64,000 nt of DNA from an uncultured Flavobacterium sp. (GTDB taxonomy: Bacteria; Bacteroidota; Bacteroidia; Flavobacteriales; Flavobacteriaceae), in the NCBI RefSeq assembly GCF_946479975.1, contig NZ_CAMLIX010000003.1:1-64000 (forward strand), in the 5' to 3' direction. The notes beneath the pieces were generated by a model. The model did not search any database. It was not told where the DNA came from and saw only the letters and a program-made list of their open reading frames with translations. Position 1 is the first letter of the stretch, and each line of letters opens with the position of its first letter. The position numbers were made by a program, and so were the translations under genes. Positions 34,595 to 44,281 of the stretch are shown in pieces.

Positions 34595-36859
34595 ATGAAA
34601 AATACGAAACTTCAAGCCTTTACTCCGTTATTTTATTTAGTGTGGTCAGATGATTTATTGACACAGAAAGAATTTACAACACTTCACGAGTTCATCAATT
34701 CTTTGAGTGTTTTATCAGAAGAAGAAAAAGCATATTTGATTTCTAAAGCTGATATTTCGAATCCGCCTTCGCGAAATGAACTCAAACAATGGAAATTGGA
34801 TATTGAAAAAAGTATTCAGGATAAATCTTCTATAAAATCGATTTTTGATATTGCAAAAGCACTTTCTGGAAACGATTTAGATTTAACGCCAATAGAATCA
34901 GATTTTGTGCAACTAGAAAATGATTTGGGGATTTTGGGCGAAGAAGCGCTTCAAAACTTTAAAACCAAAGCAGGTTCCTTTACCGCAGACACTCATACCA
35001 ACGCCAGCTTTGATATTCAGAAAATTACCAAAATTTTAGACGGAAAAGAAGCTGGAATTATTGCAAAAGTAAAATCGGTGATTTCAAGACCTGAATTTGC
35101 TTATGAAACTTCTACTGATATTCATGTTTTTAGAGAAACTGTTTACAAATGGTGTAAAATTCTAGCCGATGAAAATCTGGGAAATATGGCGTATCCAAAA
35201 AAGCACGGAGGTGGAGAAAACATCGCCGATTATTTTGCGATTATGGAAACGCTGAGTTATCACGATTTGAGTTTGGTAATCAAATTTGGAGTTCAGTTCG
35301 GACTTTGGGGAATGAGCGTTCAATCTTTAGGAACAGAAAAACATTACGCAAAATATTTAAAAGATATTGGTTCGCTTAAACTTCCAGGCTGTTTTGCCAT
35401 GACCGAAACACACCACGGATCAAACGTAAAAGGTTTAGAAACTACAGCAACTTACAATCATAACGATCAGACTTTTACGATTCATACGCCAAATAAAAAC
35501 GCTCAAAAAGAATATATCGGAAACGCGGCCGTTCACGGACAAATGGCGACTGTTTTTGCTAAGTTAATTATTGACAATCACGATTATGGCGTAAATGCTT
35601 TTGTGGTTCCATTAAGAGATCCAGAAGGAAATGTTTTAAATGGAGTTACAATTGGCGATTGCGGTCATAAAATGGGATTAAACGGTGTGGACAACGGAAC
35701 AATTAGTTTTGATAGTGTAGTGATTCCGAAAGAAAATATGCTGGATCGTTTTGCTTCTGTAAATGATAAAGGCGAATTTGAAAGTCCGATTCCGAGTGAT
35801 AACAGACGATTTTTTACCATGTTAGGAACTTTGGTAGGAGGAAGAATCGGGATTCCGCGTTCGGCTTTAGCGGCAGCAAAATCCGGATTGACAATTGCCA
35901 TTCGCTACAGCGATCAAAGAAGACAATTTGGACCAGAAGGCGGTTCTGAAGTTCCAATTTTAAATTACAGAATGCATCAACGCAGATTGTTACCACATTT
36001 AGCTAAAACATACGCCGTTCATTTTGCACTTCAATATTTAACGAACAGATTTTTAAATAAAAGCGAAGCCGAAATGCAGGAAATCGAAGCTCTTGCTGCA
36101 GGAATGAAATCGTACTCGACTTGGAGTACGCGAGATATTTTGCAGGAATGCAGAGAAGCGTGCGGTGGAAAAGGTTATTTGTCTGAAAACAGAATTGATG
36201 CCTTAAAAAATGATACAGAGATCTACACGACTTTTGAAGGAGATAATACAGTTTTAATGCAGTTAGTGGCAAAAAATCGTCTGGCAGAATTTAGAAAAGC
36301 ATTTGGCGAAATGGGATCGTTAGGCATTATCAATTATGTGTACGAAAATGCTATAACGGTAATTACAGAGAAAAATCCGATAGCAACGCGTAAAACAGAC
36401 GATGAACATTTATTGGACTCAGAGTTTCATTTACAGGCTTTTGTTCATAGAGAAAAAACAATTTTGGCATCTGCAGCAAGACGTATTAAAAAGTTAGTCG
36501 ACGGCGGTTTAGAAGCTTATGATGCTTTTAATGTGGTGCAGCACCAAATGATTGACGTTGCGCAGGCGTATTTAGAAAGAATAGTTTTAGAGCAGTTTCA
36601 AATCGCTGTTAAAGCAGTAGAAGATGAAGAATCAAAAGCTATTTTAACAAAATTGAATCAATTGTATGCACTTTCGCAGATTGAAAAAAATAAAGCTTGG
36701 TATTTGGAAGACGGCTACATGGAAGCAGTAAAAACCAAAGCAGTTCGTAAGATTGTCAATCAGCTTTGCTGGGATATTCGTCCAGATGCAGTTGCTCTGG
36801 TCAATGCATTTGATATTCCAGAAAGTTGTTTAGCAGCGCCGATTGCTGTAAATAATTAG
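34595..36859 (+). CDS. Acyl-CoA oxidase / dehydrogenase family protein
   Basis: 754 residues from the ATG at 34595. An upstream in-frame ATG at 34508 lies inside the inverted repeat and is rejected. FAD-dependent acyl-CoA dehydrogenase fold with GCFAMTETHHGSNVKGLE (FAD/substrate loop) near 267, and CREACGGKGYLSENR followed by TTFEGDNTVLMQ, where Glu548 corresponds to the catalytic Glu of acyl-CoA oxidases. The C-terminal extension of about 150 residues is the ACOX-type domain. It should oxidise acyl-CoA to trans-2-enoyl-CoA. Whether electrons go to O2 or an ETF cannot be told. Monocistronic. Confidence 0.9.
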   Translation: MKNTKLQAFTPLFYLVWSDDLLTQKEFTTLHEFINSLSVLSEEEKAYLISKADISNPPSRNELKQWKLDIEKSIQDKSSIKSIFDIAKALSGNDLDLTPIESDFVQLENDLGILGEEALQNFKTKAGSFTADTHTNASFDIQKITKILDGKEAGIIAKVKSVISRPEFAYETSTDIHVFRETVYKWCKILADENLGNMAYPKKHGGGENIADYFAIMETLSYHDLSLVIKFGVQFGLWGMSVQSLGTEKHYAKYLKDIGSLKLPGCFAMTETHHGSNVKGLETTATYNHNDQTFTIHTPNKNAQKEYIGNAAVHGQMATVFAKLIIDNHDYGVNAFVVPLRDPEGNVLNGVTIGDCGHKMGLNGVDNGTISFDSVVIPKENMLDRFASVNDKGEFESPIPSDNRRFFTMLGTLVGGRIGIPRSALAAAKSGLTIAIRYSDQRRQFGPEGGSEVPILNYRMHQRRLLPHLAKTYAVHFALQYLTNRFLNKSEAEMQEIEALAAGMKSYSTWSTRDILQECREACGGKGYLSENRIDALKNDTEIYTTFEGDNTVLMQLVAKNRLAEFRKAFGEMGSLGIINYVYENAITVITEKNPIATRKTDDEHLLDSEFHLQAFVHREKTILASAARRIKKLVDGGLEAYDAFNVVQHQMIDVAQAYLERIVLEQFQIAVKAVEDEESKAILTKLNQLYALSQIEKNKAWYLEDGYMEAVKTKAVRKIVNQLCWDIRPDAVALVNAFDIPESCLAAPIAVNN

Positions 36860-36882
36860 TTTTGAAATAGATACTTTAATTT

Positions 36883-36934
36883 ATGATTTCAATTTATAAT
36901 TCTTCTTTAGAAATATAAATTGAAATCATTTTTA
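36883..36934 (+). terminator. Terminator after the acyl-CoA oxidase gene
   Basis: ATGATTTCAATTTATA pairs perfectly with TATAAATTGAAATCAT (16 bp), followed by T5. Confidence 0.85.
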
Positions 36935-37047
36935 TTATAGCAAAGCATTAATGCGATTGTATTTTTAATGGAACGAACTAAAATTACCCCATATATAGTA
37001 CATTTTAACCATATTTAAATAATTATGTTTTTATATTTTCGCTTTGT

Positions 37048-37055
37048 TATATTTG
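37048..37055 (+). promoter_or_regulatory. -7 box upstream of the DUF6377 regulator
   Basis: TATATTTG, 22 bp before the TTG start codon at 37078. Upstream TGTTT stands where TTTG is expected. This spacing supports the TTG start. Confidence 0.68.
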
Positions 37056-37077
37056 TAATTCCTTTAACTAAATCGAC

Positions 37078-38724
37078 TTGAAAAATTATTGCTTATTTCT
37101 GTTCCTAATTATTTTAAATCTTCCAGTTTTTGCATTGGAAAGCAAAGATGATATTTTAAAACAATTAAATGAAGCATTAAAAAACAAGCAGCAATATGTA
37201 AAGGCTAAAGAGGAGCGAATTTTAAATTTCAAAAAATTAAAATCAGATAATCTTACCAAAGAACAGCAATACAATTACAACAAAACACTGTACTTTGAGT
37301 ATCAGAAATTAAATTCAGATTCGGCGATTCAATATGTAAAAAAGAATTTAAAATTAGCAGAAGAACTTCAGGATACGGAACGCTTCAATTTAGCACAATT
37401 ACAATTAGTTACGCTTTATTCTTCATCTGGAAAATACCGAGAATCTGAAGCTCTCTTAAAAAGTATAAATACAAAAAAACTTTCTGCTTCATTACTTCCA
37501 AATTATTACATTTCGTACCGAGAGTTTTTTGAGCATTATGCTGCCAATAGTTATAGTCTGGAATATCGCAAACAGATTGGTAAATACCGTGACTCACTAT
37601 TAAATATCTTAACACCGAATACACTGGAATATAAGATCAATAGAATTCAGCAGGATATTTTTACCAATAAAAAATACGAAGATCCCAAGAAACAGTTGTT
37701 AGTTTTATTGAGTAAAACAAAAGAAGAGAATCCGCAATATGCTATGATTACCTATTTTTTAGGTAAAATCGCTGAAGCAACTCATGATTTAGAATCCAGA
37801 AAAAAATATTACGCACTTTCTGCAACTTCGGACATTAAAAATGCCAATAAAGACAATGCTTCACTACAAGAATTAGCATTGGTTTTTTATGAAATTGGAG
37901 ATGTTGATATGGCGTATAAATTGACACAATCGGCAATTGAAGATGCACTTTATTGCAATGTTCAGTTCAGAACTTTGTTGATGTCAGAAGTGTATTCGAT
38001 TATCAATACCGTTTATCAGGAACGTGAAGCACAGCGCAAAAGCGAATTACAAATCTATCTTCTCTGTATAAGTTTACTCTCTTTATTTTTATTGGTGGCG
38101 ATCATCTACGTGTACAAACAAATGAAAAAGGTTTCGAGAATTCGATCAGAATTGTATGAAACCAGTCAGAAACTAGCAGAATTAAATAAAGATATTACAG
38201 AAACTAACAGTCAGCTGCAAGAAAGTAACCTGCAATTGTCTGAATCTAATTTAGTTAAAGAAGAATATATTGCACATTTCTTCAATCTTTGCTCAGCTTA
38301 CATTAATAAATTAGAAAATTACCGCATCATTTTAAATAAGAAAGCAACAGCAAAACAATTTGATGAAATTTATAAAATATTAAAGTCAACTACTTTGGTT
38401 GATAATGAGTTAGAAGAATTGTACAAGAATTTTGATATTATCTTTTTAAACTTATATCCAACATTTGTTAGAGATTTCAATGCTTTATTGATTCCAGAAG
38501 AACAAGTCGTTTTAAAACAAAATGAACTATTAAATACCGAGCTTAGAATTTTTGCTTTAATCCGACTCGGAATTACGGACAGTGTTAAAATAGCAGCATT
38601 TTTACGTTACTCTTTAAGCACAATTTACAACTACCGAACAAGAGCACGAAATAAAGCCGCCGTTTCGCGAAATGATTTCGAAGAAATGGTTATGAAAATC
38701 GGTATAATGGCTCTAAAAGGGTAA
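37078..38724 (+). CDS. DUF6377-type membrane-spanning regulator
   Basis: 548 residues with a TTG start; an in-frame stop lies three codons upstream, so no earlier start exists. Layout: signal peptide 1-20; periplasmic helical repeat domain (TPR-like) about 22-322; single transmembrane helix about 325-345; coiled coil about 350-395 (ELNKDITETNSQLQESNLQL); cytoplasmic C-terminal domain ending in a LuxR-like helix-turn-helix, VKIAAFLRYSLSTIYNYRTRARNKA at about 498-522. Family knowledge: DUF6377 proteins of Bacteroidota sit near polysaccharide genes. It precedes a GH3 beta-glucosidase by 200 bp, which it probably senses for and regulates (inference). Confidence 0.82.
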   Translation: MKNYCLFLFLIILNLPVFALESKDDILKQLNEALKNKQQYVKAKEERILNFKKLKSDNLTKEQQYNYNKTLYFEYQKLNSDSAIQYVKKNLKLAEELQDTERFNLAQLQLVTLYSSSGKYRESEALLKSINTKKLSASLLPNYYISYREFFEHYAANSYSLEYRKQIGKYRDSLLNILTPNTLEYKINRIQQDIFTNKKYEDPKKQLLVLLSKTKEENPQYAMITYFLGKIAEATHDLESRKKYYALSATSDIKNANKDNASLQELALVFYEIGDVDMAYKLTQSAIEDALYCNVQFRTLLMSEVYSIINTVYQEREAQRKSELQIYLLCISLLSLFLLVAIIYVYKQMKKVSRIRSELYETSQKLAELNKDITETNSQLQESNLQLSESNLVKEEYIAHFFNLCSAYINKLENYRIILNKKATAKQFDEIYKILKSTTLVDNELEELYKNFDIIFLNLYPTFVRDFNALLIPEEQVVLKQNELLNTELRIFALIRLGITDSVKIAAFLRYSLSTIYNYRTRARNKAAVSRNDFEEMVMKIGIMALKG

Positions 38725-38927
38725 ATATTTATTTTAAAAGTACTACTTTTTTTAAGGTATAATTTTTATTAAATATTTGTAAATCAGATTTTTAATTTTT
38801 TAAACCACTACTTTTTTCTATCTAAAAATGTAACTTGTACGATAACGTTTTAGTTTTACATTATGATAGAATAAGTTTTTTATAGACTTTACAATCTTAT
38901 CTAACTAATGCTTTAATAATTACTGTT

Positions 38928-41144
38928 ATGTTAAAAAACGTAAAAACAATTGTTGTTTTACTTTTGCTAAGTTCTTTGGGGATGAATGCCCAAAACAAAG
39001 TTCCAGTTTATCTAGATGATAAAAAACCGATTGAAGAGCGTGTAGAAGACGCGCTGAAAAGAATGACGACTGATGAAAAAATTGCCATGATTCATGCGCA
39101 GTCTAAATTTAGTTCTCCAGGTGTAAAACGATTGGGAATTCCAGAAAACTGGATGACCGACGGACCACACGGAATTCGTACAGAGGTAAAGTGGGACGAA
39201 TGGGATCAAGCAGGATGGACAAACGATTCTTGTATCGCTTTTCCTGCTCTTACAGCACTTTCATCTACTTGGAACAAAGAATTGGCTTCTCTTTATGGTA
39301 AATCTATTGGTGAAGAAGCGCGTTTTCGTAATAAAAATGTATTATTAGGACCAGGTGTAAACATTTACAGAAGTCCGTTAAACGGTCGTAACTTCGAATA
39401 TATGGGAGAAGATCCGTTTTTGGCTGCCAAAATGGTAGTTCCTTATATTAAAGGAGTTCAAGCAAATGGAGTTGCTGCCTGCGTAAAACACTTCGCATTA
39501 AACAATCAAGAAACCAATCGTAACTCTGTTAACGTAATTGTTGACGATCGTGCCTTATACGAAATTTATCTTCCTGCTTTTAAAGCTGCAGTTCAAGAAG
39601 GTGATGTTTGGTCGATTATGGGATCTTACAATAAATACAAAGGACAGCAATGCTGCCACAACGAATATTTGTTAAACGATATTCTTCGCGGAGAATGGGG
39701 TTTCAAAGGAGTTGTAGTTTCAGATTGGGGTGGAGTTAACGATACAAAACAAGCAATCCACAATGGTTTGGATATGGAATTTGGTTCTTGGACAAACGGA
39801 CTTTCTTGGGGAACTAGTAATGCTTACGATAACTATTATCTAGCAAAACCATATTCTGAAATGATCAGAAAAGGAGAAATTGGAACAAAAGAATTAGACG
39901 AAAAAGTACGTCGTATTCTACGTTTATCTTTCTTAACTACAATGGATAGAAATCGTCCTTTTGGATCTTTTGGAACTGAGGAACACGCTATTGCAGGTCG
40001 TAAAATTGCCGAAGAAGGAATTGTTTTATTACAAAACAACAATAATATTCTTCCAATCAATCTTTCTAAAACTAAAAAGATTGCTGTAATTGGAGAAAAT
40101 GCAATCAAAATGATGACAGTTGGTGGAGGAAGTTCTTCACTTAAAGCAAGATACGAAATCACGCCGCTTGAAGGTTTGAAGAAAAGAATTGGAAACCAAG
40201 CTGAAATTGTTTACGCAAGAGGTTATGTTGGAGATCCAACAAGTAATTACAACGGCGTTATTGCTAAAGTAAGTTTAGAAGAAAAACGTCCGCAGGCTGA
40301 ATTGACTGCAGAAGCTTTAAAAGTAGCTAAAGATGCAGATATCGTTCTTTTTATTGGAGGTTTAAACAAAAGCCCAAATCAGGATGATGAAGGTCACGAT
40401 CGTAAGGAATTAGGCTTGCCTTATGGACAAGATAAACTAATTAGCGAATTGGCGAAAGTAAATAAAAATATCGTTTATGTAAATATTTCTGGAAATGCTG
40501 TAGCAATGCCTTGGATCAAAGAAGTTCCAGGAGTTGTACAAGGTTGGTTCTTAGGAACTGAAGCGGGAACAGCTTTAGCAAATGTTTTGGTTGGAGATGT
40601 AAATCCTTCTGGAAAATTATCTTTTACTTTCCCAGTAAAATTAGCTGATAACGGAGCACACGCTTTAGGAGAATTTCCAGGTGGAGATGAGGTAAAATAC
40701 AACGAAGGAATTTTTGTTGGATACCGCTGGGTAGATAAAAACAAAATCAAACCATTGTTTTCTTTTGGACACGGTTTAAGCTACACGACTTTTGCTTACG
40801 GAAAAGTAACTGCTGATAAAAAACAAATGAATGCTGGTGATAAAATTACATTCTCGGTTAACGTAAAAAATACAGGAAGCAGAGAAGGATCTGAAGTAGT
40901 GCAATTGTACATTACAGATTCAAAATCTTCATTAGTTCGTCCAATAAAAGAATTAAAAGGGTTCGAGAAAGTGGCTCTTAAAGCTGGAGAAGAAAAAACA
41001 GTAACGTTTACAATTGATAAAACGGCTCTAAGTTTCTTCGACGATAAAAAACACGAATGGGTTGCAGAACCAGGTGATTTTGAAGCAATTATTGGAGCTT
41101 CTTCAACAAATATCAAATCTAAAGTGAACTTTTCACTTAAATAA
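38928..41144 (+). CDS. Glycoside hydrolase family 3 beta-glucosidase
   Basis: 738 residues. Signal peptide 1-22 (ending MNAQ), so periplasmic. GH3 N-terminal barrel with the nucleophile Asp266 in VVVSDWGGV and the KHFALNNQETNR motif near 190. The GH3 C-terminal alpha/beta domain (about 370-600) contains FIGGLNKSPNQDDEGHDRKEL with the likely acid/base region. A fibronectin type III-like domain (about 640-735) ends the protein. It hydrolyses beta-glucosides or related oligosaccharides from the non-reducing end. Its neighbours are the DUF6377 regulator upstream and an acyltransferase downstream. Confidence 0.95.
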   Translation: MLKNVKTIVVLLLLSSLGMNAQNKVPVYLDDKKPIEERVEDALKRMTTDEKIAMIHAQSKFSSPGVKRLGIPENWMTDGPHGIRTEVKWDEWDQAGWTNDSCIAFPALTALSSTWNKELASLYGKSIGEEARFRNKNVLLGPGVNIYRSPLNGRNFEYMGEDPFLAAKMVVPYIKGVQANGVAACVKHFALNNQETNRNSVNVIVDDRALYEIYLPAFKAAVQEGDVWSIMGSYNKYKGQQCCHNEYLLNDILRGEWGFKGVVVSDWGGVNDTKQAIHNGLDMEFGSWTNGLSWGTSNAYDNYYLAKPYSEMIRKGEIGTKELDEKVRRILRLSFLTTMDRNRPFGSFGTEEHAIAGRKIAEEGIVLLQNNNNILPINLSKTKKIAVIGENAIKMMTVGGGSSSLKARYEITPLEGLKKRIGNQAEIVYARGYVGDPTSNYNGVIAKVSLEEKRPQAELTAEALKVAKDADIVLFIGGLNKSPNQDDEGHDRKELGLPYGQDKLISELAKVNKNIVYVNISGNAVAMPWIKEVPGVVQGWFLGTEAGTALANVLVGDVNPSGKLSFTFPVKLADNGAHALGEFPGGDEVKYNEGIFVGYRWVDKNKIKPLFSFGHGLSYTTFAYGKVTADKKQMNAGDKITFSVNVKNTGSREGSEVVQLYITDSKSSLVRPIKELKGFEKVALKAGEEKTVTFTIDKTALSFFDDKKHEWVAEPGDFEAIIGASSTNIKSKVNFSLK

Positions 41145-41175
41145 GTTTTTATTTCTAAAAATTGGTTGGTTTGTT

Positions 41176-41210
41176 AAGCTGCAAGTGTCAAAATTTGCAG
41201 CTTTGTTTTT
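41176..41210 (+). terminator. Terminator after the GH3 gene
   Basis: AAGCTGCAA pairs with TTGCAGCTT around a 10-nt loop, followed by TGTTTTT. Confidence 0.78.
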
Positions 41211-41286
41211 AGTCTAATTTACTATAAATTAAATCCAATTTTTGAAATTTCAAATACAAACCATCAACACTAAACTATCAACCAAA

Positions 41287-42417
41287 ATGAATACTATTAA
41301 ACCAAAAAGACATTACGAAATTCTCGACGGACTTCGTGGAGTGGCCGCTATTTTAGTTGTTGCTTTTCACATTTTTGAAGCTTTTTCGGGCGGAAATCGT
41401 TTTGTACAAATTATAAATCACGGTTATCTTGCTGTTGATTTCTTTTTCCTTTTATCTGGATTTGTGGTTGCTTATGCCTACGACGATCGCTGGGGAAACA
41501 TGACGCAATGGGAGTTTTACAAACGTCGTTTGATTCGTTTACAGCCAATGGTAATCATGGGAATGATCATTGGTGCTATATTTTATTATTTTCAAGCTTC
41601 AGATATTTTATTTCCAATGATTGGAGGAATGGAAGTGTGGAAAGTCATTGTAACAATGGTAATTGGATTTACTTTATTACCAATTCCGCCATCATTAGAA
41701 ATCAGAGGCTGGGCAGAAATGCATCCTTTAAATGGTCCGGCATGGTCACTTTTTTTCGAATATATTGCAAATATCTTGTACGCCTTAATCTTTCGTAAAT
41801 TTTCGACTAAAGTACTATCAGTTTTTGTATTGATATTTGCCGGACTGTTAATTAATTACACTGTTTTTGGACCAAAAGGAGATGTAATTGGCGGATGGTC
41901 TTTAAATCTGAGACAGCTTAATATTGGTTTTACCAGATTATTATTTCCATTTTTTGCTGGAGTTTTATTATGCCGTTTAGGAAAATTAATTCACGTAAAA
42001 AATGCTTTCTGGATCTGCAGTATTTTAATCACAATTGTTTTGGCTTTACCAAGATTTGGAGATGAAAACAGTCTTTGGATGAATGGTATTTACGAATCAA
42101 TTTGTATCATTTTCATCTTCCCGCTAATTGTTGCCATTGGGGCAGGAGGAGAGATCAAAAATGAATTCTCGCTTAAAATCTGTAAAGCTTTGGGAGATAT
42201 TTCGTATCCAATTTACATTACCCATTATCCATTAATTTATTGGTTTACAGCTTGGGTTGTAGATAATAAAGTTTCGATGGAAGAGGGATATTTGGAAGGA
42301 ATCGGAGTTTTAATCGCTAGTATAATTATGGCATTTGTCTGCTTAAAATTATACGATGAACCAGTTAGAAATTGGCTTGTAAAAAAGTTTCAGAATAAAA
42401 AGTCAGTAACTGCATAA
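41287..42417 (+). CDS. Acyltransferase family 3 membrane protein
   Basis: 376 residues from the ATG at 41287; an upstream TTG at 41242 gives an unlikely 15-residue extension. Ten or so membrane segments of the acyltransferase 3 (OafA/NodX-like) family. The catalytic His motif is in VVAFHIFEAFSGG near 25-35, and FFLLSGFVVAYAYDDRW and the FYKRRLIRLQP segment are typical. It should O-acetylate a sugar or other substrate at the inner membrane. It is expressed after the GH3 terminator, so probably independently. A 47-bp terminator repeat follows. Confidence 0.9.
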   Translation: MNTIKPKRHYEILDGLRGVAAILVVAFHIFEAFSGGNRFVQIINHGYLAVDFFFLLSGFVVAYAYDDRWGNMTQWEFYKRRLIRLQPMVIMGMIIGAIFYYFQASDILFPMIGGMEVWKVIVTMVIGFTLLPIPPSLEIRGWAEMHPLNGPAWSLFFEYIANILYALIFRKFSTKVLSVFVLIFAGLLINYTVFGPKGDVIGGWSLNLRQLNIGFTRLLFPFFAGVLLCRLGKLIHVKNAFWICSILITIVLALPRFGDENSLWMNGIYESICIIFIFPLIVAIGAGGEIKNEFSLKICKALGDISYPIYITHYPLIYWFTAWVVDNKVSMEEGYLEGIGVLIASIIMAFVCLKLYDEPVRNWLVKKFQNKKSVTA

Positions 42418-42448
42418 AGATTTTTTTAGAGTTTGTAATTTTTGTTAG

Positions 42449-42495
42449 TTACAAATACGAAAAGGGATAAAACATTTTGTTTTATCCCTTTTTTA
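42449..42495 (+). terminator. Terminator, first of two identical 47-bp copies
   Basis: AAAAGGGATAAAACA with TTTTATCCCTTTTTT forms the stem. The whole 47-bp block, beginning TTACAAATACGAAAAGGGAT, is repeated exactly at 43068-43114, on the other side of the 42525-43040 gene. Confidence 0.92.
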
Positions 42496-42524
42496 CTTAG
42501 ATTTGATTTCTAAAAATATAAGAA

Positions 42525-43040
42525 ATGTCACCAATTGATGAAACTCATAATCTGCCAATTTACATAAAAGCAGAACAAATTTTTCAGCTTACACAGGGAA
42601 TTGTGCAGATTGTGCCACCTGAAAATGAATACCTGCAAGAAACAGTTGTTAGATTTATGCTAGAAAATGCTATGACTATTCCCGTGAAAATTTCAGGAGC
42701 AGAAAGCGGTGATTTATATGATTTAAGAATGGAAAATGCGGCAATTATTCGAAAGGCAGCCAGAGAGTTATATGTTCAAGCTGGAAGTCTTCGCTTTGAA
42801 GATGGAATCAAGGATAAAGATTATATAGAGCTGCTTAGAAATACAATTGAAGAATTTCGCTTTTTGTTTGTAGAATGGGTTGCTGGATTTGATCAATGGA
42901 ATTATATTAAAGACAGCTGGGGACTATTTAATCCTCCTGGAGTTAATGCCCATGATAAAGATCCTGATGAAAATATTCCGTTTGATCCAAAAGATTTTTT
43001 GGAATTTGATGATGATAATTATGACGATGATGAAGATTAA
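42525..43040 (+). CDS. Small acidic helical protein, unknown family
   Basis: 171 residues, no signal peptide. The first 125 residues are predicted helical (LQETVVRFMLENAMT, RMENAAIIRKAARELYVQ, YIELLRNTIEEFRFLFVEWV), resembling a four-helix bundle. The last 25 residues are extremely acidic (DPDENIPFDPKDFLEFDDDN then DDDED). Function unknown. The gene is flanked by identical 47-bp terminator copies, so transcription in and out is well insulated. I would not assign a function; an Avd-like or IVP-like helical fold is a weak resemblance only. Confidence 0.72.
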   Translation: MSPIDETHNLPIYIKAEQIFQLTQGIVQIVPPENEYLQETVVRFMLENAMTIPVKISGAESGDLYDLRMENAAIIRKAARELYVQAGSLRFEDGIKDKDYIELLRNTIEEFRFLFVEWVAGFDQWNYIKDSWGLFNPPGVNAHDKDPDENIPFDPKDFLEFDDDNYDDDED

Positions 43041-43067
43041 ATAGAAGGGAATAGTCTTTTTACCCAA

Positions 43068-43114
43068 TTACAAATACGAAAAGGGATAAAACATTTTGTT
43101 TTATCCCTTTTTTA
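43068..43114 (+). terminator. Terminator, second identical 47-bp copy
   Basis: Exact copy of 42449-42495. The T-run side faces rightward. The A run on the left would also allow it to act on the convergent OYE transcript. Confidence 0.9.
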
Positions 43115-43167
43115 TTTTAGTATTCTAAAAACTTTGTCCCTCTGCCTCTTTGAACCTTAAAAAAACC

Positions 43168-44274
43168 TTATTCCAAAACCAATTGCCCTAAAGCTTCTTT
43201 ACTAAAACCTTTCAATTGATCTGTTTTTCCTGCTTTGATTTTAGCAACCCAATTTGGATCAGATAAAAGAGGTCTTCCAACAGCAACTAAATCAAAATCG
43301 CCTCTGTCGAAACGTCTGTTTAATTCCTCTAATGAAGTTGGTTCAGAACTTTCTCCTGCAAATGCACCAAAGAAATCACCAGAAAGTCCAACAGAACCAA
43401 CTGTAATTGTTGGCGCTCCAGTTACTTTTTTAGCCCATCCTGCAAAGTTCAAATCAGAACCTTCAAATTCTGGTTCCCAGAAACGACGTTGTGAAGCGTG
43501 AATAATATCAACACCAGCATCAACAAGAGGCGTAAGCCAAGCTTCTAATTCCTGCGGATTTTTAGCCAGTTTATAGTTATAGTCAGAAGGTTTGAATTGA
43601 GAAAAACGCATAATTACAGCGAAATCATTCCCAACTTGTTTTCTAATTTCTTTTACAACTTCAATAGCAAAACGATTACGTTCTGGAAGTGTTTTTCCTC
43701 CGTAAATATCTTCACGTAAATTGGTTTCGGCATTAAAAAATTGATCAATTAAATAACCGTGTGCACCGTGAATTTCGATAGTATCAAAACCTAATCTTTT
43801 AGCATCAGCGGCAGCTTTACCAAAAGCTAGAATAGTATCTTCAATATCTTTTTCAGACATGGCAACACCATTTCTAAAATCAGGACGGTTTAATCCAGAC
43901 GGACCTTCAAATGGAACAGGCGGAACCCATCCAGAATGGTGGTTGTCCATAATTCCCATGTGCCAGATTTGTGGCCCCATTGCACCGCCAGCAGCGTGAA
44001 CTTCGTCAATCACTTTTTTCCATCCGTTTAAAGCTAAATCTCCGTGAAAATGCGGCACATTCGCATCATTAGATGATGAAGGTCTGTCAATTACAGTTCC
44101 TTCAGATAATATTAAACCAACTTCGCCTTCAGCTCTTTTTTGGTAGTAAGCTGCGACTTCATCAGTTGGAACTCCGTTAGGAGAAAAAGAGCGCGTCATT
44201 GGCGCCATTACGATTCGGTTTTTCAGATTTAACGTTTTTAAGTTAAATGGAGAAAACAGGTTGTTTGTACTCAT
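43168..44274 (-). CDS. Old Yellow Enzyme family NADH:flavin oxidoreductase
   Basis: 368 residues, TIM-barrel FMN enzyme. N-terminal LKNRIVMAPMTRSFSPNGVP with the FMN-contacting segment; HGAHGYLIDQFFN near 170, carrying the substrate-binding His pair; AVIMRFSQFKP near 230; and DFDLVAVGRPLLSDPNW near 335. Members reduce activated alkenes with NAD(P)H. The start codon is 7 bp after the stop codon of the upstream ArsR gene, so the two form an operon controlled by that repressor. The context suggests a reactive-electrophile response. Confidence 0.93.
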   Translation of the reverse strand: MSTNNLFSPFNLKTLNLKNRIVMAPMTRSFSPNGVPTDEVAAYYQKRAEGEVGLILSEGTVIDRPSSSNDANVPHFHGDLALNGWKKVIDEVHAAGGAMGPQIWHMGIMDNHHSGWVPPVPFEGPSGLNRPDFRNGVAMSEKDIEDTILAFGKAAADAKRLGFDTIEIHGAHGYLIDQFFNAETNLREDIYGGKTLPERNRFAIEVVKEIRKQVGNDFAVIMRFSQFKPSDYNYKLAKNPQELEAWLTPLVDAGVDIIHASQRRFWEPEFEGSDLNFAGWAKKVTGAPTITVGSVGLSGDFFGAFAGESSEPTSLEELNRRFDRGDFDLVAVGRPLLSDPNWVAKIKAGKTDQLKGFSKEALGQLVLE

Positions 44275-44281
44275 AGTAATT

